Part shown: positions 6,002-12,912 of the stretch, piece by piece
Numbering within the stretch: position 1 is the stretch's first letter
Layout: each line of letters opens with the position of its first letter
Assembly: GCA_934539245.1 (NCBI GenBank)
Contig: CAKTCK010000041.1
Coordinates: forward strand, 1 to 17,200
Reading direction: 5' to 3'
Source: an uncultured Faecalibacterium sp.
Lineage (GTDB): Bacteria > Bacillota > Clostridia > Oscillospirales > Ruminococcaceae
DNA: 17,200 nucleotides
Translations under genes and position numbers: made by a program
The notes under the pieces: model-generated
Told to the model about the DNA's origin: nothing
The model's input: only the letters and a program-made list of their open reading frames with translations
Databases searched by the model: none

Positions 6002-8373
6002 ACAGCGTCCTCCTTTTCAATGGTGAACCGCAGCACAACGGGCTGGGTCTGCGGTGCAGAAACGGTCAGCACGGCTTCTCCGGCAGTGCCCACGGTGCGC
6101 AGATAGGTTCCGGTCATGCCGCCCTCGGCAACGGCGGTCTGTGGACCCACAAGGGCGGCGCTGCCCTCCACCGCAAACTGCACCGGGAACTGTGCGTAGG
6201 GGGCTGGGGTGCCATTCTCGTCCAGAATGCGCACCCGGACAGCCGCCATATCGTAAGTATCTTTTTCCCGAAGAGCCGTCCGGCTGACCTTGACTTCCAA
6301 GTGCAGCTTTGCACTGGGGCAAAGGGTCACGCTGCGCACCACGTTGCCGTCCTGCACGGCATCGAACCGCCAGCGGGTAGCTTCGCCGCCCCAGTTGCCC
6401 ACATATTTGCCGTAAAGCGCCACGCCATCTTCAAAGCTCATTTTGTAGTGCAGCATACACCAGCCGAATTTGACCTTGTAGGCCAGCGGCAGCCCCGCCA
6501 AGCCGTATTTTCCGGCGGCCAGCAGACAGTCCCGCACAGCGGCTGCCTTGGAGGGGGAAAAGTGCTCCTGCGTTTCCAGCAGCTCGCCAATGAGATCGTC
6601 CATCACAAAGGGCGGGTGGGGCAGCGCCGTCCACTCGCTGCGGCGCAGGGCGGTGACAAATACATCGTTTTTGTAAAGCCTTACCTGCTGGGCATTGCTG
6701 AAAACGTAGGCCGTGCCCAGCTGCCCGGCGGGGTTATCGCCAATGTCCATGGAGGAGCTGACCGCCAGCACCGGGTCGGCATCGCCCTGACTGGCATAGA
6801 CCGCTGCCGCCAATTTGGGGTTGCGGAAGCTGTCCAGCACACCGTGGTAGCAGATGCGGTCCCCGGAGCCGAAGTCCTTGTGGGTCTGGTAGTCGAACAT
6901 ACACCAGCCGAAGCACCCGGCGTGTTCTCCGCTGGCGTAGGCGGCGTTCTGCACCCGGACGTGCCGCAGGGCGTGCTCCTGTCGATGAGGGCCGTCGTCA
7001 AAGGCTTTTGTGGGGTACATGTGACCGTTGCACTCCGAGATGAGCAGCGCCTTGCCCATATCCGGGGTTACGTCCTTTTTGGGCTTTGCGCCGGGCGTTA
7101 CGCCGTTGTGGGAAAAATCGTTGTAGGCGTAGACATCCTCCAGCAGATGGCTTTTTTCCAGATACCGCACACCGGAGGTGGCGCGGCTGGGGTCCAGCTG
7201 ATGGGCAATTTGATCGGTGCGGGTGTAGAAGGCATCGTCGTCCACGCTCTCGTTGATGCGTACGCCCCACAGGATGATGCTGGGGTGGCTGCGGTTTTGC
7301 AGGAGCATTTCCCGCAGCATTTCACAGGCGGCGTCCTTCCAGTTGTCGTCCCCGATGTGCTGCCAGCCCGGCAGTTCGGTGAACACCAGCAGACCCCGCC
7401 GGTCGCACTCGTCCAGAAAATAGGAACTTTGGGGGTAGTGGCTGGTGCGCACGGCGGTGCAGTGCAGCTCCTCCTGCAAAATGCGGGCATCCTCCCGCTG
7501 CAGACTTTCCGGTGCGGCGTAGCCGATGTAAGGGTAGCTCTGGTGTCGGTTCAGACCCCGCAAAAAGGTCTTTTTTCCGTTGAGGTAAAAGCCATCCGCC
7601 CGGAACTCTGCGGTGCGGAAGCCAAACGTCACCTGTTTGCGGTCGATGGGGTGTCCGGATGCGTTCAAAAGCTCTGCCACGGCATGATGCAAAACCGGGT
7701 GCTCGGTATCCCACGGCTGTGCGTCCGGGACGGAAAGCTGCATCTTCCCGGTTTCTGCCGCCTGTGCGGTCTGCTCTGCCAGCAGGGTGCCGTCTGCGGT
7801 CTCCAGCCGGATGCGGACCGCCACGGCTGCGGGCGTAAGCTCTGCCGTCCACTGCACCACGGCATCATGCAGGGTGGGCGTGTAGACGAACAAGTCGGTC
7901 AGGCGGCTCTCTGCCGTAGCTTCCAGCCAGACCTCCCGGTACAGCCCGCCGTAGGTCAGGTAGTCGATGACAAAGCCAAAGGGTGGAATGGCCGGGTCTT
8001 CACGGGTATCCAATTGCACGGTCAGCAGGTTTTCACCCTCCCGGTCCACAAGGTCTGTGATCTCCACCGCAAAGCCGGTATAGCCGCCCCGGTGCTGCCC
8101 GGCAACCCTGCCGTTGACCCGCACCACCGCCTGATGGGCGGCTCCGTCAAAGCGGAGGAACAGCCGGGGCGCAGCCTGTACCGGCGGCACCCGGAACCGT
8201 TTGCGGTAGCCGCAGACCATCTCGTAATCGGCAGGGGAGGCATAGTGCAGCGGCACCTCCCGGCAGGTATGGGGCAAGCGGACGGCTTGCTGTTTTGGCA
8301 CCGGCAGCCCCTTGCCAAAGGCCTCCGTCCAGTGTCGTGTAAACTCCCAATCCTCGCAAAAACTGTGTTTCAT
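5992..8373 (-). CDS. glycoside hydrolase family 2, probable beta-galactosidase
   Basis: The 793-residue protein starts at 8373 (GGAAGGAGTG upstream; the stop of the TetR gene overlaps as ATGA). It has the GH2 order: sugar-binding jelly roll (about 1-165), immunoglobulin-like domain (to ~255), TIM barrel (about 260-540), and C-terminal beta domains ending in an invasin/Big-like module (about 690-790). Conserved sites are RGLNRHQSYPYIG (272-284), RTSHYPQS (309-316), the acid/base Glu375 in WGVRINESVDDD and the nucleophile Glu447 in LLISECNGHMYPTK. These fit beta-galactosidase-like GH2 enzymes of Clostridia better than beta-glucuronidases, and the alpha-galactosidase neighbour agrees. A related beta-glycoside specificity cannot be ruled out. 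There is no signal peptide, so it should be cytoplasmic. Confidence 0.9.
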   Translation of the reverse strand: MKHSFCEDWEFTRHWTEAFGKGLPVPKQQAVRLPHTCREVPLHYASPADYEMVCGYRKRFRVPPVQAAPRLFLRFDGAAHQAVVRVNGRVAGQHRGGYTGFAVEITDLVDREGENLLTVQLDTREDPAIPPFGFVIDYLTYGGLYREVWLEATAESRLTDLFVYTPTLHDAVVQWTAELTPAAVAVRIRLETADGTLLAEQTAQAAETGKMQLSVPDAQPWDTEHPVLHHAVAELLNASGHPIDRKQVTFGFRTAEFRADGFYLNGKKTFLRGLNRHQSYPYIGYAAPESLQREDARILQEELHCTAVRTSHYPQSSYFLDECDRRGLLVFTELPGWQHIGDDNWKDAACEMLREMLLQNRSHPSIILWGVRINESVDDDAFYTRTDQIAHQLDPSRATSGVRYLEKSHLLEDVYAYNDFSHNGVTPGAKPKKDVTPDMGKALLISECNGHMYPTKAFDDGPHRQEHALRHVRVQNAAYASGEHAGCFGWCMFDYQTHKDFGSGDRICYHGVLDSFRNPKLAAAVYASQGDADPVLAVSSSMDIGDNPAGQLGTAYVFSNAQQVRLYKNDVFVTALRRSEWTALPHPPFVMDDLIGELLETQEHFSPSKAAAVRDCLLAAGKYGLAGLPLAYKVKFGWCMLHYKMSFEDGVALYGKYVGNWGGEATRWRFDAVQDGNVVRSVTLCPSAKLHLEVKVSRTALREKDTYDMAAVRVRILDENGTPAPYAQFPVQFAVEGSAALVGPQTAVAEGGMTGTYLRTVGTAGEAVLTVSAPQTQPVVLRFTIEKEDAVWN

Positions 8374-8933
8374 CGCGGCAGCACTCCTTCCAGTAAAATC
8401 GAGATCATTTCCTCCAGTACAGCCACATACTGCACCCCGCTTTCTGCCAGACTGCGGTCTGCCAGAAAGCTCTCGATGGATGCGGTGATCATCTGCCGCA
8501 GCACCGGCAGGGACACCGGACGCATGACCCCCTCTGCCACAGCCTGTTCCAGAAGCGCCATGGTGGGTTCCCACCCGTTTTCCAATTGACTGCGCACCCG
8601 CGCCGCCACCACCGGGTATTTCTCGTCCAGCTCCTTCATCTGCCGCAGGTCCAGCGCGGCGTATTCTGTCGGCATGGCAATGATGACCGCCCGCAGCTTC
8701 TCCTGCAAAGTACCGCTGCCCGCCAGAATTTTCTGCTTGCAGTGGTGGATCTCCGCAAAGGCATGGTCTACCATGTCCAGCAAAAGCGCCTCCTTGGAGG
8801 GGTAAACGGTGTAGATGGTCTTTTTGCTGATGTGCAGCGGCTCTGCCACCTGTTGCATGGTGAAATGCAGCCCCTGTTGACGGAATAACTGCATCGCCTG
8901 TGTGCGCACCAGCGCATCGAGCTTTTCCTGCAT
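8370..8933 (-). CDS. TetR/AcrR-family transcriptional regulator
   Basis: This is a 187-residue regulator. The start is placed at 8933 because AAGGAGG lies 6 bases upstream. The further upstream ATG at 8978 overlaps the predicted -10 box and could not be in the transcript. The helix-turn-helix (about residues 24-50: FTMQQVAEPLHISKKTIYTVY then PSKEALL) is typical of TetR regulators. The rest is an all-helical ligand and dimerisation domain without a recognisable ligand motif. It is the first gene of the galactoside operon and overlaps the GH2 gene by 4 bp (ATGA), so it probably represses its own operon and is relieved by a sugar or metabolite. Control of a glycosidase operon by TetR rather than LacI or AraC proteins is less common. 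The ligand is unknown. Confidence 0.92.
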   Translation of the reverse strand: MQEKLDALVRTQAMQLFRQQGLHFTMQQVAEPLHISKKTIYTVYPSKEALLLDMVDHAFAEIHHCKQKILAGSGTLQEKLRAVIIAMPTEYAALDLRQMKELDEKYPVVAARVRSQLENGWEPTMALLEQAVAEGVMRPVSLPVLRQMITASIESFLADRSLAESGVQYVAVLEEMISILLEGVLPR

Positions 8934-8947
8934 GAGCGTCCTCCTTG

Positions 8948-9017
8948 TGGAAACTGTGCTTGCTTTTCTGGTTTCCATTCTAGTGCGGAAACCGAGCTAA
9001 ATCAAGCGGTTTCCGCA
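8948..9017. promoter_or_regulatory. predicted TetR operator array (four GGAAACC half-sites)
   Basis: Four half-sites of one motif alternate in orientation over 70 bp: TGGAAAC (8948-8954), GGTTTCCA (8970-8977), TGCGGAAACC (8984-8993) and GGTTTCCGCA (9008-9017). The last two form a perfect 10-bp inverted repeat with a 14-base spacer that covers the -35 box. The first two form a second repeat downstream of the -10 box. Alternating dyads over a promoter are what autorepression by a TetR dimer would use. Assignment to this regulator is inferred from position. Confidence 0.65.
8977..9005 (-). promoter_or_regulatory. sigma-A promoter of the tetR-GH2-GPH-GH36 operon
   Basis: On the minus strand, TTGATT (9005-9000) and TAGAAT (8982-8977) are separated by exactly 17 bases. 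Transcription would begin near 8970, giving a leader of about 37 nt before the ATG at 8933. Inverted GGAAACC-type sites overlap and flank both boxes. Confidence 0.72.
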
Positions 9018-9073
9018 TTTTCTGCGTTCTGCCGAGAAAGTGCAGACATTTTGCAGCAGAATGACAAAAAGAA

Positions 9074-9101
9074 CCCCGGCGTGCCTTGAAAGCCGCCGGG
9101 G
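9074..9101. repeat. GC-rich inverted repeat (hairpin 1 of a pair)
   Basis: CCCCGGCG (9074-9081) and CGCCGGGG (9094-9101) form a perfect 8-bp stem with a 12-base loop. No T-tract follows. A second hairpin with a similar outer stem lies 12 bases to the right. Confidence 0.6.
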
Positions 9102-9113
9102 TATAGGCTCTGT

Positions 9114-9151
9114 CCCCGGAGAGCCGCAATAAGCTCTCCGGGGGCATTTTT
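9114..9151 (+). terminator. strong intrinsic terminator on the plus strand, no obvious upstream gene
   Basis: CCCCGGAGAGC (9114-9124) and GCTCTCCGGGG (9133-9143) form a perfect 11-bp stem with an 8-base loop, followed by GCATTTTTG. It points to the right. The only gene to its left, the TetR gene, is transcribed leftward, so it must end either a short plus-strand RNA or a transcript from a gene that has been lost. Confidence 0.68.
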
Positions 9152-9421
9152 GTTTCGCTGCCTTTTCCGCAAGGGAAAACCATCGATTATACAACGAAAA
9201 GTTCATGTGGTATTTATGAGATAGAGAACAGTAAAGGCAGAGTATCTTATAAAATATTCGCCGGGAATGAGGATTTACATCTATTCTTGAAAAAGAATAA
9301 AGACAAGAAATGCAAACAAATGACACCTGTGTTTAATGTTGGAGAGTATAAAGAATATTCATATACAGAAGTACGAAAATTGACTTCTGATGAAATAAAA
9401 CAATATATGAGTGAACGTTAA
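9146..9421 (+). pseudogene. 5'-truncated AT-rich gene, unrecognised
   Basis: A frame open from about 9107 ends at TAA 9419-9421. From about 9182 its base composition is strongly AT-rich and protein-like, unlike the flanking GC-rich genes. It encodes GIYEIENSKGRVSYKIFAG, then LFLKKNKDK and finally KLTSDEIKQYMSER. The peptide is charged and lysine-rich. The only in-frame ATG is late, in KQMTPVFNVG, so the normal 5' end is missing. A GC-rich hairpin with a weak T-tail follows at 9453. It is most likely the C-terminal ~80 residues of an acquired gene cut off on the left by rearrangement. I do not recognise the family. Confidence 0.55.
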
Positions 9422-9452
9422 ATTCGCGTTTGTGGAGCGAAGCGGAACAATG

Positions 9453-9472
9453 AAAGCCCCAGTGGGGCTTTT
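9453..9472 (+). terminator. terminator-like hairpin after the truncated AT-rich gene
   Basis: AAAGCCCC (9453-9460) and GGGGCTTT (9464-9471) form a perfect 8-bp stem with a 3-base loop and a short T run. It lies 32 bp after the stop of the truncated gene and suits its original transcript. Confidence 0.6.
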
Positions 9473-9582
9473 AAGTGACAGAACGGTCTTGCGGCAGCAA
9501 GATGGAGGGGCCTCGCCCCGACAAGTTCCAGTTTGCCGGGCAGCAGGAAAAAAGACGTTCATAGCGCTGCCTGATGCCGCAT

Positions 9583-10713
9583 TCAGCGGAGCAAGAACCA
9601 CACGCCCAGCAGGATCGCAAGGAAGATCAGGTTGGACAGGGTGAACAGCCCAAAATACTGCTTCTTCCCCTGTGGCAGCTCCCGTGCGATCTGCCGGTAG
9701 GAAATAAGACTGGCCATGGATGCGATCAAAGTGCCAAGACCTCCCAGATTGGTGCCGATGATGAGGGCTTGTGTCTCTGCCGTGAACCCGGACAGCAGCA
9801 GGGCGGCGGGAACATTACTGGTGACCTGCGAAGCAAGAACCGCCACCAGAACTTCCCGGCCGGTCAGAAACTCCTGCAGCCAGCCGGAAAAAGCGGGAAT
9901 GCGCCCCAGATTGCCAATGAAGATGAAAAAAGCCACAAAGGTCAAAAGCAGGGAATAGTCCACCGTCCGTAAGGTGTGCGGGTCTGCAAAAAGAACGCAG
10001 ACGAGTACAGCGGCAAAGGCGATGCCATAGGGCAGCACCCGGATCACGGACAGCAGGCAAACGGCAAACAACACCAGATACAGCAGGATGATTTTCTGAT
10101 TCCCCTGAGATGCAGAGGAAGAAACAAGCTCGTCCACGGAGAGGGCGGCAGAGGTTTTCCGGCAGACCATTGCTGCCCAAGCCAGCAGCAGGAGCAGAGA
10201 GACCAGTGTGTAGGGCAGCATAAGAAGCACAAAGCCCCCGATGCTCATGCCGCTTTTTCCGTAAAGATAGAGGTTCTGCGGGTTGCCGATGGGGGTCAGC
10301 ATACTGCCAAGGTTTGCCGCAATGGTCTGCATACAGACCACCGGGATCAGAAGAGCGCGGCGGACATCCGCTCCCAGACGGCTCAGGACCACGAACGTAA
10401 AGGGAACGAAGGTCAGCAGGGAAACATCGTTGGTGATGAACATGCTTCCGAAAAAGCACAGCCCGACCAGTACCAGCGTCAGCTGAAAGGTGCTGTGGGT
10501 GCGGGACAGCAATGCCCGGCCCAGTCCATCAAAAAAGCCCTGCCGCCGCAGCCCGGCCATGACCGTCATCAGGGAAAACAGGATCGCCAGCGTGCGCAGG
10601 TCGATGTAGCCGAGATACTGCACATCCGGCGGAACAAAGAAGGCGGAGACAACGGCCAGCACAGCGGCTGCGGTGAGGACCGTTTCCTGCTGAATGAATT
10701 GTTTGAGTTTCAT
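9583..10713 (-). CDS. SLC13/ArsB-NhaD superfamily permease (YbiR-like)
   Basis: This 376-residue polytopic membrane protein of the ion transporter superfamily has about 10 hydrophobic segments. Diagnostic loops are FITNDVSLLTFVPF (92-105), GSMLTPIGNPQNLYLYG (136-152), SQVTSNVPAALLLSGF (295-310) and GTNLGGLGTLIASMASL (320-336). The paired Asn-Pro/Thr-Ser-Asn re-entrant loops mark the two halves of the fold. It is shorter than classical ArsB or DASS carriers and resembles the YbiR-type subgroup in length and in the TPIGNPQN motif. It probably moves a small anion, but the substrate is not known. There is no arsR, arsA or reductase nearby to support arsenite export. The start has AAGGA about 9 bases upstream. 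A decayed AEC permease lies directly upstream on the same strand, so the two may once have formed a transport operon. Confidence 0.85.
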   Translation of the reverse strand: MKLKQFIQQETVLTAAAVLAVVSAFFVPPDVQYLGYIDLRTLAILFSLMTVMAGLRRQGFFDGLGRALLSRTHSTFQLTLVLVGLCFFGSMFITNDVSLLTFVPFTFVVLSRLGADVRRALLIPVVCMQTIAANLGSMLTPIGNPQNLYLYGKSGMSIGGFVLLMLPYTLVSLLLLLAWAAMVCRKTSAALSVDELVSSSASQGNQKIILLYLVLFAVCLLSVIRVLPYGIAFAAVLVCVLFADPHTLRTVDYSLLLTFVAFFIFIGNLGRIPAFSGWLQEFLTGREVLVAVLASQVTSNVPAALLLSGFTAETQALIIGTNLGGLGTLIASMASLISYRQIARELPQGKKQYFGLFTLSNLIFLAILLGVWFLLR

Positions 10714-10735
10714 AGAGACACATCCTTGTAGTTGT

Positions 10736-10771
10736 AAAGGCAGCCCTGCTTCGATGCCGGGCGGCCTTTTT
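10736..10771 (+). terminator. hairpin terminator between the two permease genes
   Basis: AAAGGC-A-GCCC (10736-10746) pairs with GGGC-G-GCCTTT (10759-10769) around one mismatch, followed by T residues on the plus strand. On the minus strand it lies between the AEC remnant and the SLC13-type gene with a poorer T-tail, so it may act as a partial terminator there. Confidence 0.5.
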
Positions 10772-10778
10772 CCGTATT

Positions 10779-10966
10779 TCAGAGCAACAGCTCAAACAAC
10801 CCGATCATCACTGGCATGGTCAGGATGGAAAGCAGCGTGCTCAGGACATAGATCGCGCTGGAATGAGAGGCATCCCGGTGCGAATCTCCGGTGTATCCTT
10901 GATCTGAAAGGCGTTCAGAACGACACAGGGCATGACCAGTTTTGCAATTCGTTTTTGCAGCACCAT
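10779..10966 (-). pseudogene. AEC-family permease remnant (internal deletion)
   Basis: Two pieces of an auxin-efflux-carrier family permease lie next to each other in different frames. The upstream piece (10966 to about 10880) reads QKRIAKLVMPCVVLNAFQIK then DTPEI, which matches the first conserved region of AEC proteins near residues 40-70. The downstream piece (about 10871 to the stop at 10779) reads SSAIYVLSTLLSILTMPVMI followed by GLFELLL, the typical last helix. Roughly 200 central residues are missing and the frame is broken at the join. It is non-functional as it stands. The call rests on hydrophobic pattern and these two motifs. Confidence 0.6.
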
Positions 10967-11024
10967 CCTACTCCATTGGCGGGGCATCGTCAAGAGAAAA
11001 CAGAAAAAATGCGATCTGAATAAG

Positions 11025-11054
11025 AAAAAACGGATGGCTCCGCAGAACCATCCG
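11025..11054 (-). terminator. intrinsic terminator on the minus strand, orphan
   Basis: On the minus strand, CGGATGG (11054-11048) and CCATCCG (11037-11031) form a 7-bp stem with a 10-base loop, followed directly by six T. It would end a leftward transcript coming from the right, but the adjoining sequence is now an IS110 relic. The gene it served appears to have been lost. Confidence 0.7.
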
Positions 11055-11124
11055 CTAAAATCTGAGATCCACCCGGCAGCGAGGATACACCGCAGATAAA
11101 ATAAGAGCAAATAGTGGAGAACGG

Positions 11125-11394
11125 TACCATGTAAAACAGAGCAAGGAAATGGACGACAACAGCCCACGTAAGACGGACGAGAAAGATCCGAAGACAATTG
11201 CAAAGCTGGTGACAGAAGGCAGATACTCTTTCCCATATCTTCCGGAAGGAATCTATGCGGAACTGAGAGAAGCCGTGTCAGTCAGAGACCAGATCGTAAA
11301 GGCGATGAATGCGGCAGCTAACCGTATCCAGCGCTGGTTGACCATATACTTTCCAGAGTATCTGAAAGGATACAAAGTGTTTGACTCGGTATGC
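11125..11394 (+). pseudogene. IS110-family transposase fragment
   Basis: The frame encodes YHVKQSKEMDDNSPRKTDEK, then DPKTIAKLVTEGRYSFPYLP and later AANRIQRWLTIYFPEYL. This is the N-terminal DEDD (RuvC-like) catalytic part of IS110-family transposases, from the conserved NPYHVKQSKE-DDNSP-K-D-KD region onward. The first ~90 residues are replaced by unrelated sequence left of 11125. The C-terminal transposase_20 (serine-containing) domain is absent because the frame stops about 90 residues later. It is a dead relic. It sits at the boundary between GC-rich and GC-poor DNA and is followed directly by a 40-bp segment repeated at 2009. Confidence 0.88.
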
Positions 11395-11395
11395 C

Positions 11396-11435
11396 TACTG
11401 TAATCTGCATGGTCTGTGGATGACGAAACTTTAAG
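11396..11435. repeat. 40-bp dispersed repeat, copy 2, abutting the IS110 relic
   Basis: This copy differs from 2009-2048 at four positions. It begins where the transposase similarity ends (last codons FDSVC) and overlaps the relic's premature stop. It is probably the conserved right end of the element, joined to the transposase fragment by an internal deletion. Confidence 0.7.
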
Positions 11436-11441
11436 AGGACA

Positions 11442-11483
11442 GAACAAGCCGGGCGGTGAACAAAATCACCGCCCGGCTTGTTC
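11442..11483. terminator. perfect 17-bp hairpin after the IS110 relic
   Basis: GAACAAGCCGGGCGGTG (11442-11458) and its exact complement (11467-11483) enclose an 8-base loop. No good T-tract follows on either strand, although the outer stem is T/A-rich. It may be a bidirectional terminator or a structured end of the insertion element. Its last three bases also belong to a second hairpin, TTCATTCGG (11481-11489) with CCGAATGAA (11500-11508). Confidence 0.5.
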
Positions 11484-11568
11484 ATTCGGCACGACGTGAC
11501 CGAATGAATTTGCGTTTGAGGGTAAAAAGTGCGGATCGGAATGATCTTATAAAGTGCGGCAGTCGTGG

Positions 11569-11609
11569 ATGCTCCGGGTATAATCAGTAACTGATCATAT
11601 CCGGAGCAT
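11569..11609. terminator. 41-bp imperfect palindrome spanning the kinase stop codon
   Basis: The outer arms ATGCTCCGG (11569-11577) and CCGGAGCAT (11601-11609) are exact complements, and an inner ATCAGT/ACTGAT dyad continues the stem. ATTATTTT follows on the plus strand. The right arm is the last coding part of the histidine kinase gene. It is probably the 3' hairpin of the kinase transcript and a terminator for rightward readthrough from the IS relic. Confidence 0.5.
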
Positions 11610-12911
11610 TATTTTGGCAGAGAAAATACCATCTTCATACGTAAAGTCACAGGCACCGCCGTTTTTGTCGGTAATGTGGCGGACAGATTCGATCCCTATG
11701 CCGTTTCCGGAGTGTTTGGAGGACTGGAAAATATTGTTTTTTTGCTGTATTTTGCCATCGAAGGTATTCTCCACATGAATCAGAAGCAGATGATTATGGT
11801 GGGGATAAACCTCCACATTGATCTTTCTGCGGGCGGGCTCTGTTTTTACACTTGCCTGGATGGCATTTTCCAGCAGGTTGGAAAACACAAGACACAGATC
11901 GATCTCGTCTATGGAAAGATCAGTAGGCAGGGAAACCAGTGCATGAAAAGGGATGTTTTCTCTTTTGGCAAGGGTGGAATAATATCCGAAAACACTGTCA
12001 ACAGCCTGATTTTCACAGAAATGCAGGTTATAGTCAGAGATTTTGCCGGTTGCAGTCAAGAGATATTTTTTGATCTTTTCCATGTCACCCTGTTCTGCCA
12101 GAGCGGACAGCTGGACAAAATGATGGCGGATATCGTGACGGGCCTGTCTTGCTTCTTCAATGGCCATACAGAGATTCTTGTACCTTTCCTGCTGAAGGGA
12201 AAGAAGATGATTCTCCTGCTGAAGTCTGGCATTTCTGTTCAGGCTGACCGCCATCATGAGAAACATGGCATAAAACAGGAGCAGGACTATGAGCAGTACA
12301 AGACTTAAAACAATATAACACTGCAGGACCCGTCCGGTATATAAAGTACTGCGGTATTTAGGGATTATAAAAAGATTCACTCCGATAAAGATTACCGGAA
12401 GAATCCAGAATACATACCAGGTCTGGGCAAAGTTTTCGTCTGCGATCATTGTCTGTACACGGTGGCGGGCAGGATACCAGGCTGCCAGAACAAACAGCAG
12501 GCAGATGACATTATAGAAAATTCCGGCACCGGTATGAAACCACAGTTCATTTTCTGTATGCAGGTCAGCAGTTATAAGTGCATTGACTGCCCGGGACAGG
12601 CTGTTGATACATGCAAAAACTGCAAAGACTGCCAGAAAAATACTAACGGATTTCCAGACAGAGATTTTTAACGTTTTATGATAAATAAGCATAATAACGG
12701 GCAGCAGAGGAAACAGGACCCATCTGGTGGGAAAGTGGAAGGCACAGCAAACCGCTCCTCCGAAAATACAGATTCCCAGAAGAAGAGGAAGAAGCCACGC
12801 TGTCAGCTTAAGCGGTGTCTGTCTCAGATAGCCTTTTACAGGCAGATATGTCAGCAGTATGCCGGGAATAATCACGGAAAGCTCAAGTACAGGGCGAAGC
12901 ATGTCAGCCAT
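11595..12911 (-). CDS. AgrC-like sensor histidine kinase, six-TM, GHKL ATPase
   Basis: This 438-residue membrane kinase starts at 12911, with AAAGGAGG and a 7-base spacer, one base after the response regulator stop. The N-terminal ~225 residues form about six or seven hydrophobic helices, the sensor layout of AgrC/BlpH/VirS-type kinases that detect peptides. A coiled linker (226-255) leads to the phospho-acceptor region ARHDIRHHFVQLSAL, with His259. The GHKL ATPase follows, with the N-box NLLENAIQAS (345-354) and G-box SGNGIGIESV (401-410). No AgrB protease or peptide precursor gene is visible beside it, so the signal is unknown. It should phosphorylate the LytTR regulator encoded just upstream. 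Confidence 0.93.
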   Translation of the reverse strand: MADMLRPVLELSVIIPGILLTYLPVKGYLRQTPLKLTAWLLPLLLGICIFGGAVCCAFHFPTRWVLFPLLPVIMLIYHKTLKISVWKSVSIFLAVFAVFACINSLSRAVNALITADLHTENELWFHTGAGIFYNVICLLFVLAAWYPARHRVQTMIADENFAQTWYVFWILPVIFIGVNLFIIPKYRSTLYTGRVLQCYIVLSLVLLIVLLLFYAMFLMMAVSLNRNARLQQENHLLSLQQERYKNLCMAIEEARQARHDIRHHFVQLSALAEQGDMEKIKKYLLTATGKISDYNLHFCENQAVDSVFGYYSTLAKRENIPFHALVSLPTDLSIDEIDLCLVFSNLLENAIQASVKTEPARRKINVEVYPHHNHLLLIHVENTFDGKIQQKNNIFQSSKHSGNGIGIESVRHITDKNGGACDFTYEDGIFSAKIMLRI

Positions 12912-12912
12912 T

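Noticed and set aside
4448..8589. Very long plus-strand frames (552 and 872 codons) over the transporter and GH2 genes
   Set aside because: These are antisense shadows rich in His, Gln and Gly caused by codon bias on the minus strand; the minus-strand frames carry all the family motifs.
9583..10713. Reading the permease as an arsenite exporter (ArsB)
   Set aside because: The fold superfamily matches, but the length and TPIGNPQN motif fit the YbiR-like subgroup better and no other ars gene is nearby.
10841..11236. 131-codon minus-strand frame with hydrophobic stretches
   Set aside because: It crosses a terminator and the IS110 relic; only its last part shows AEC similarity, so it is a chance frame containing part of a pseudogene.
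11526..11559. Two AAAGTGCGG direct repeats 25 bp apart as a LytTR binding site
   Set aside because: They lie downstream of the kinase gene, not near a promoter, and do not resemble the known AgrA or ComE repeat consensus.
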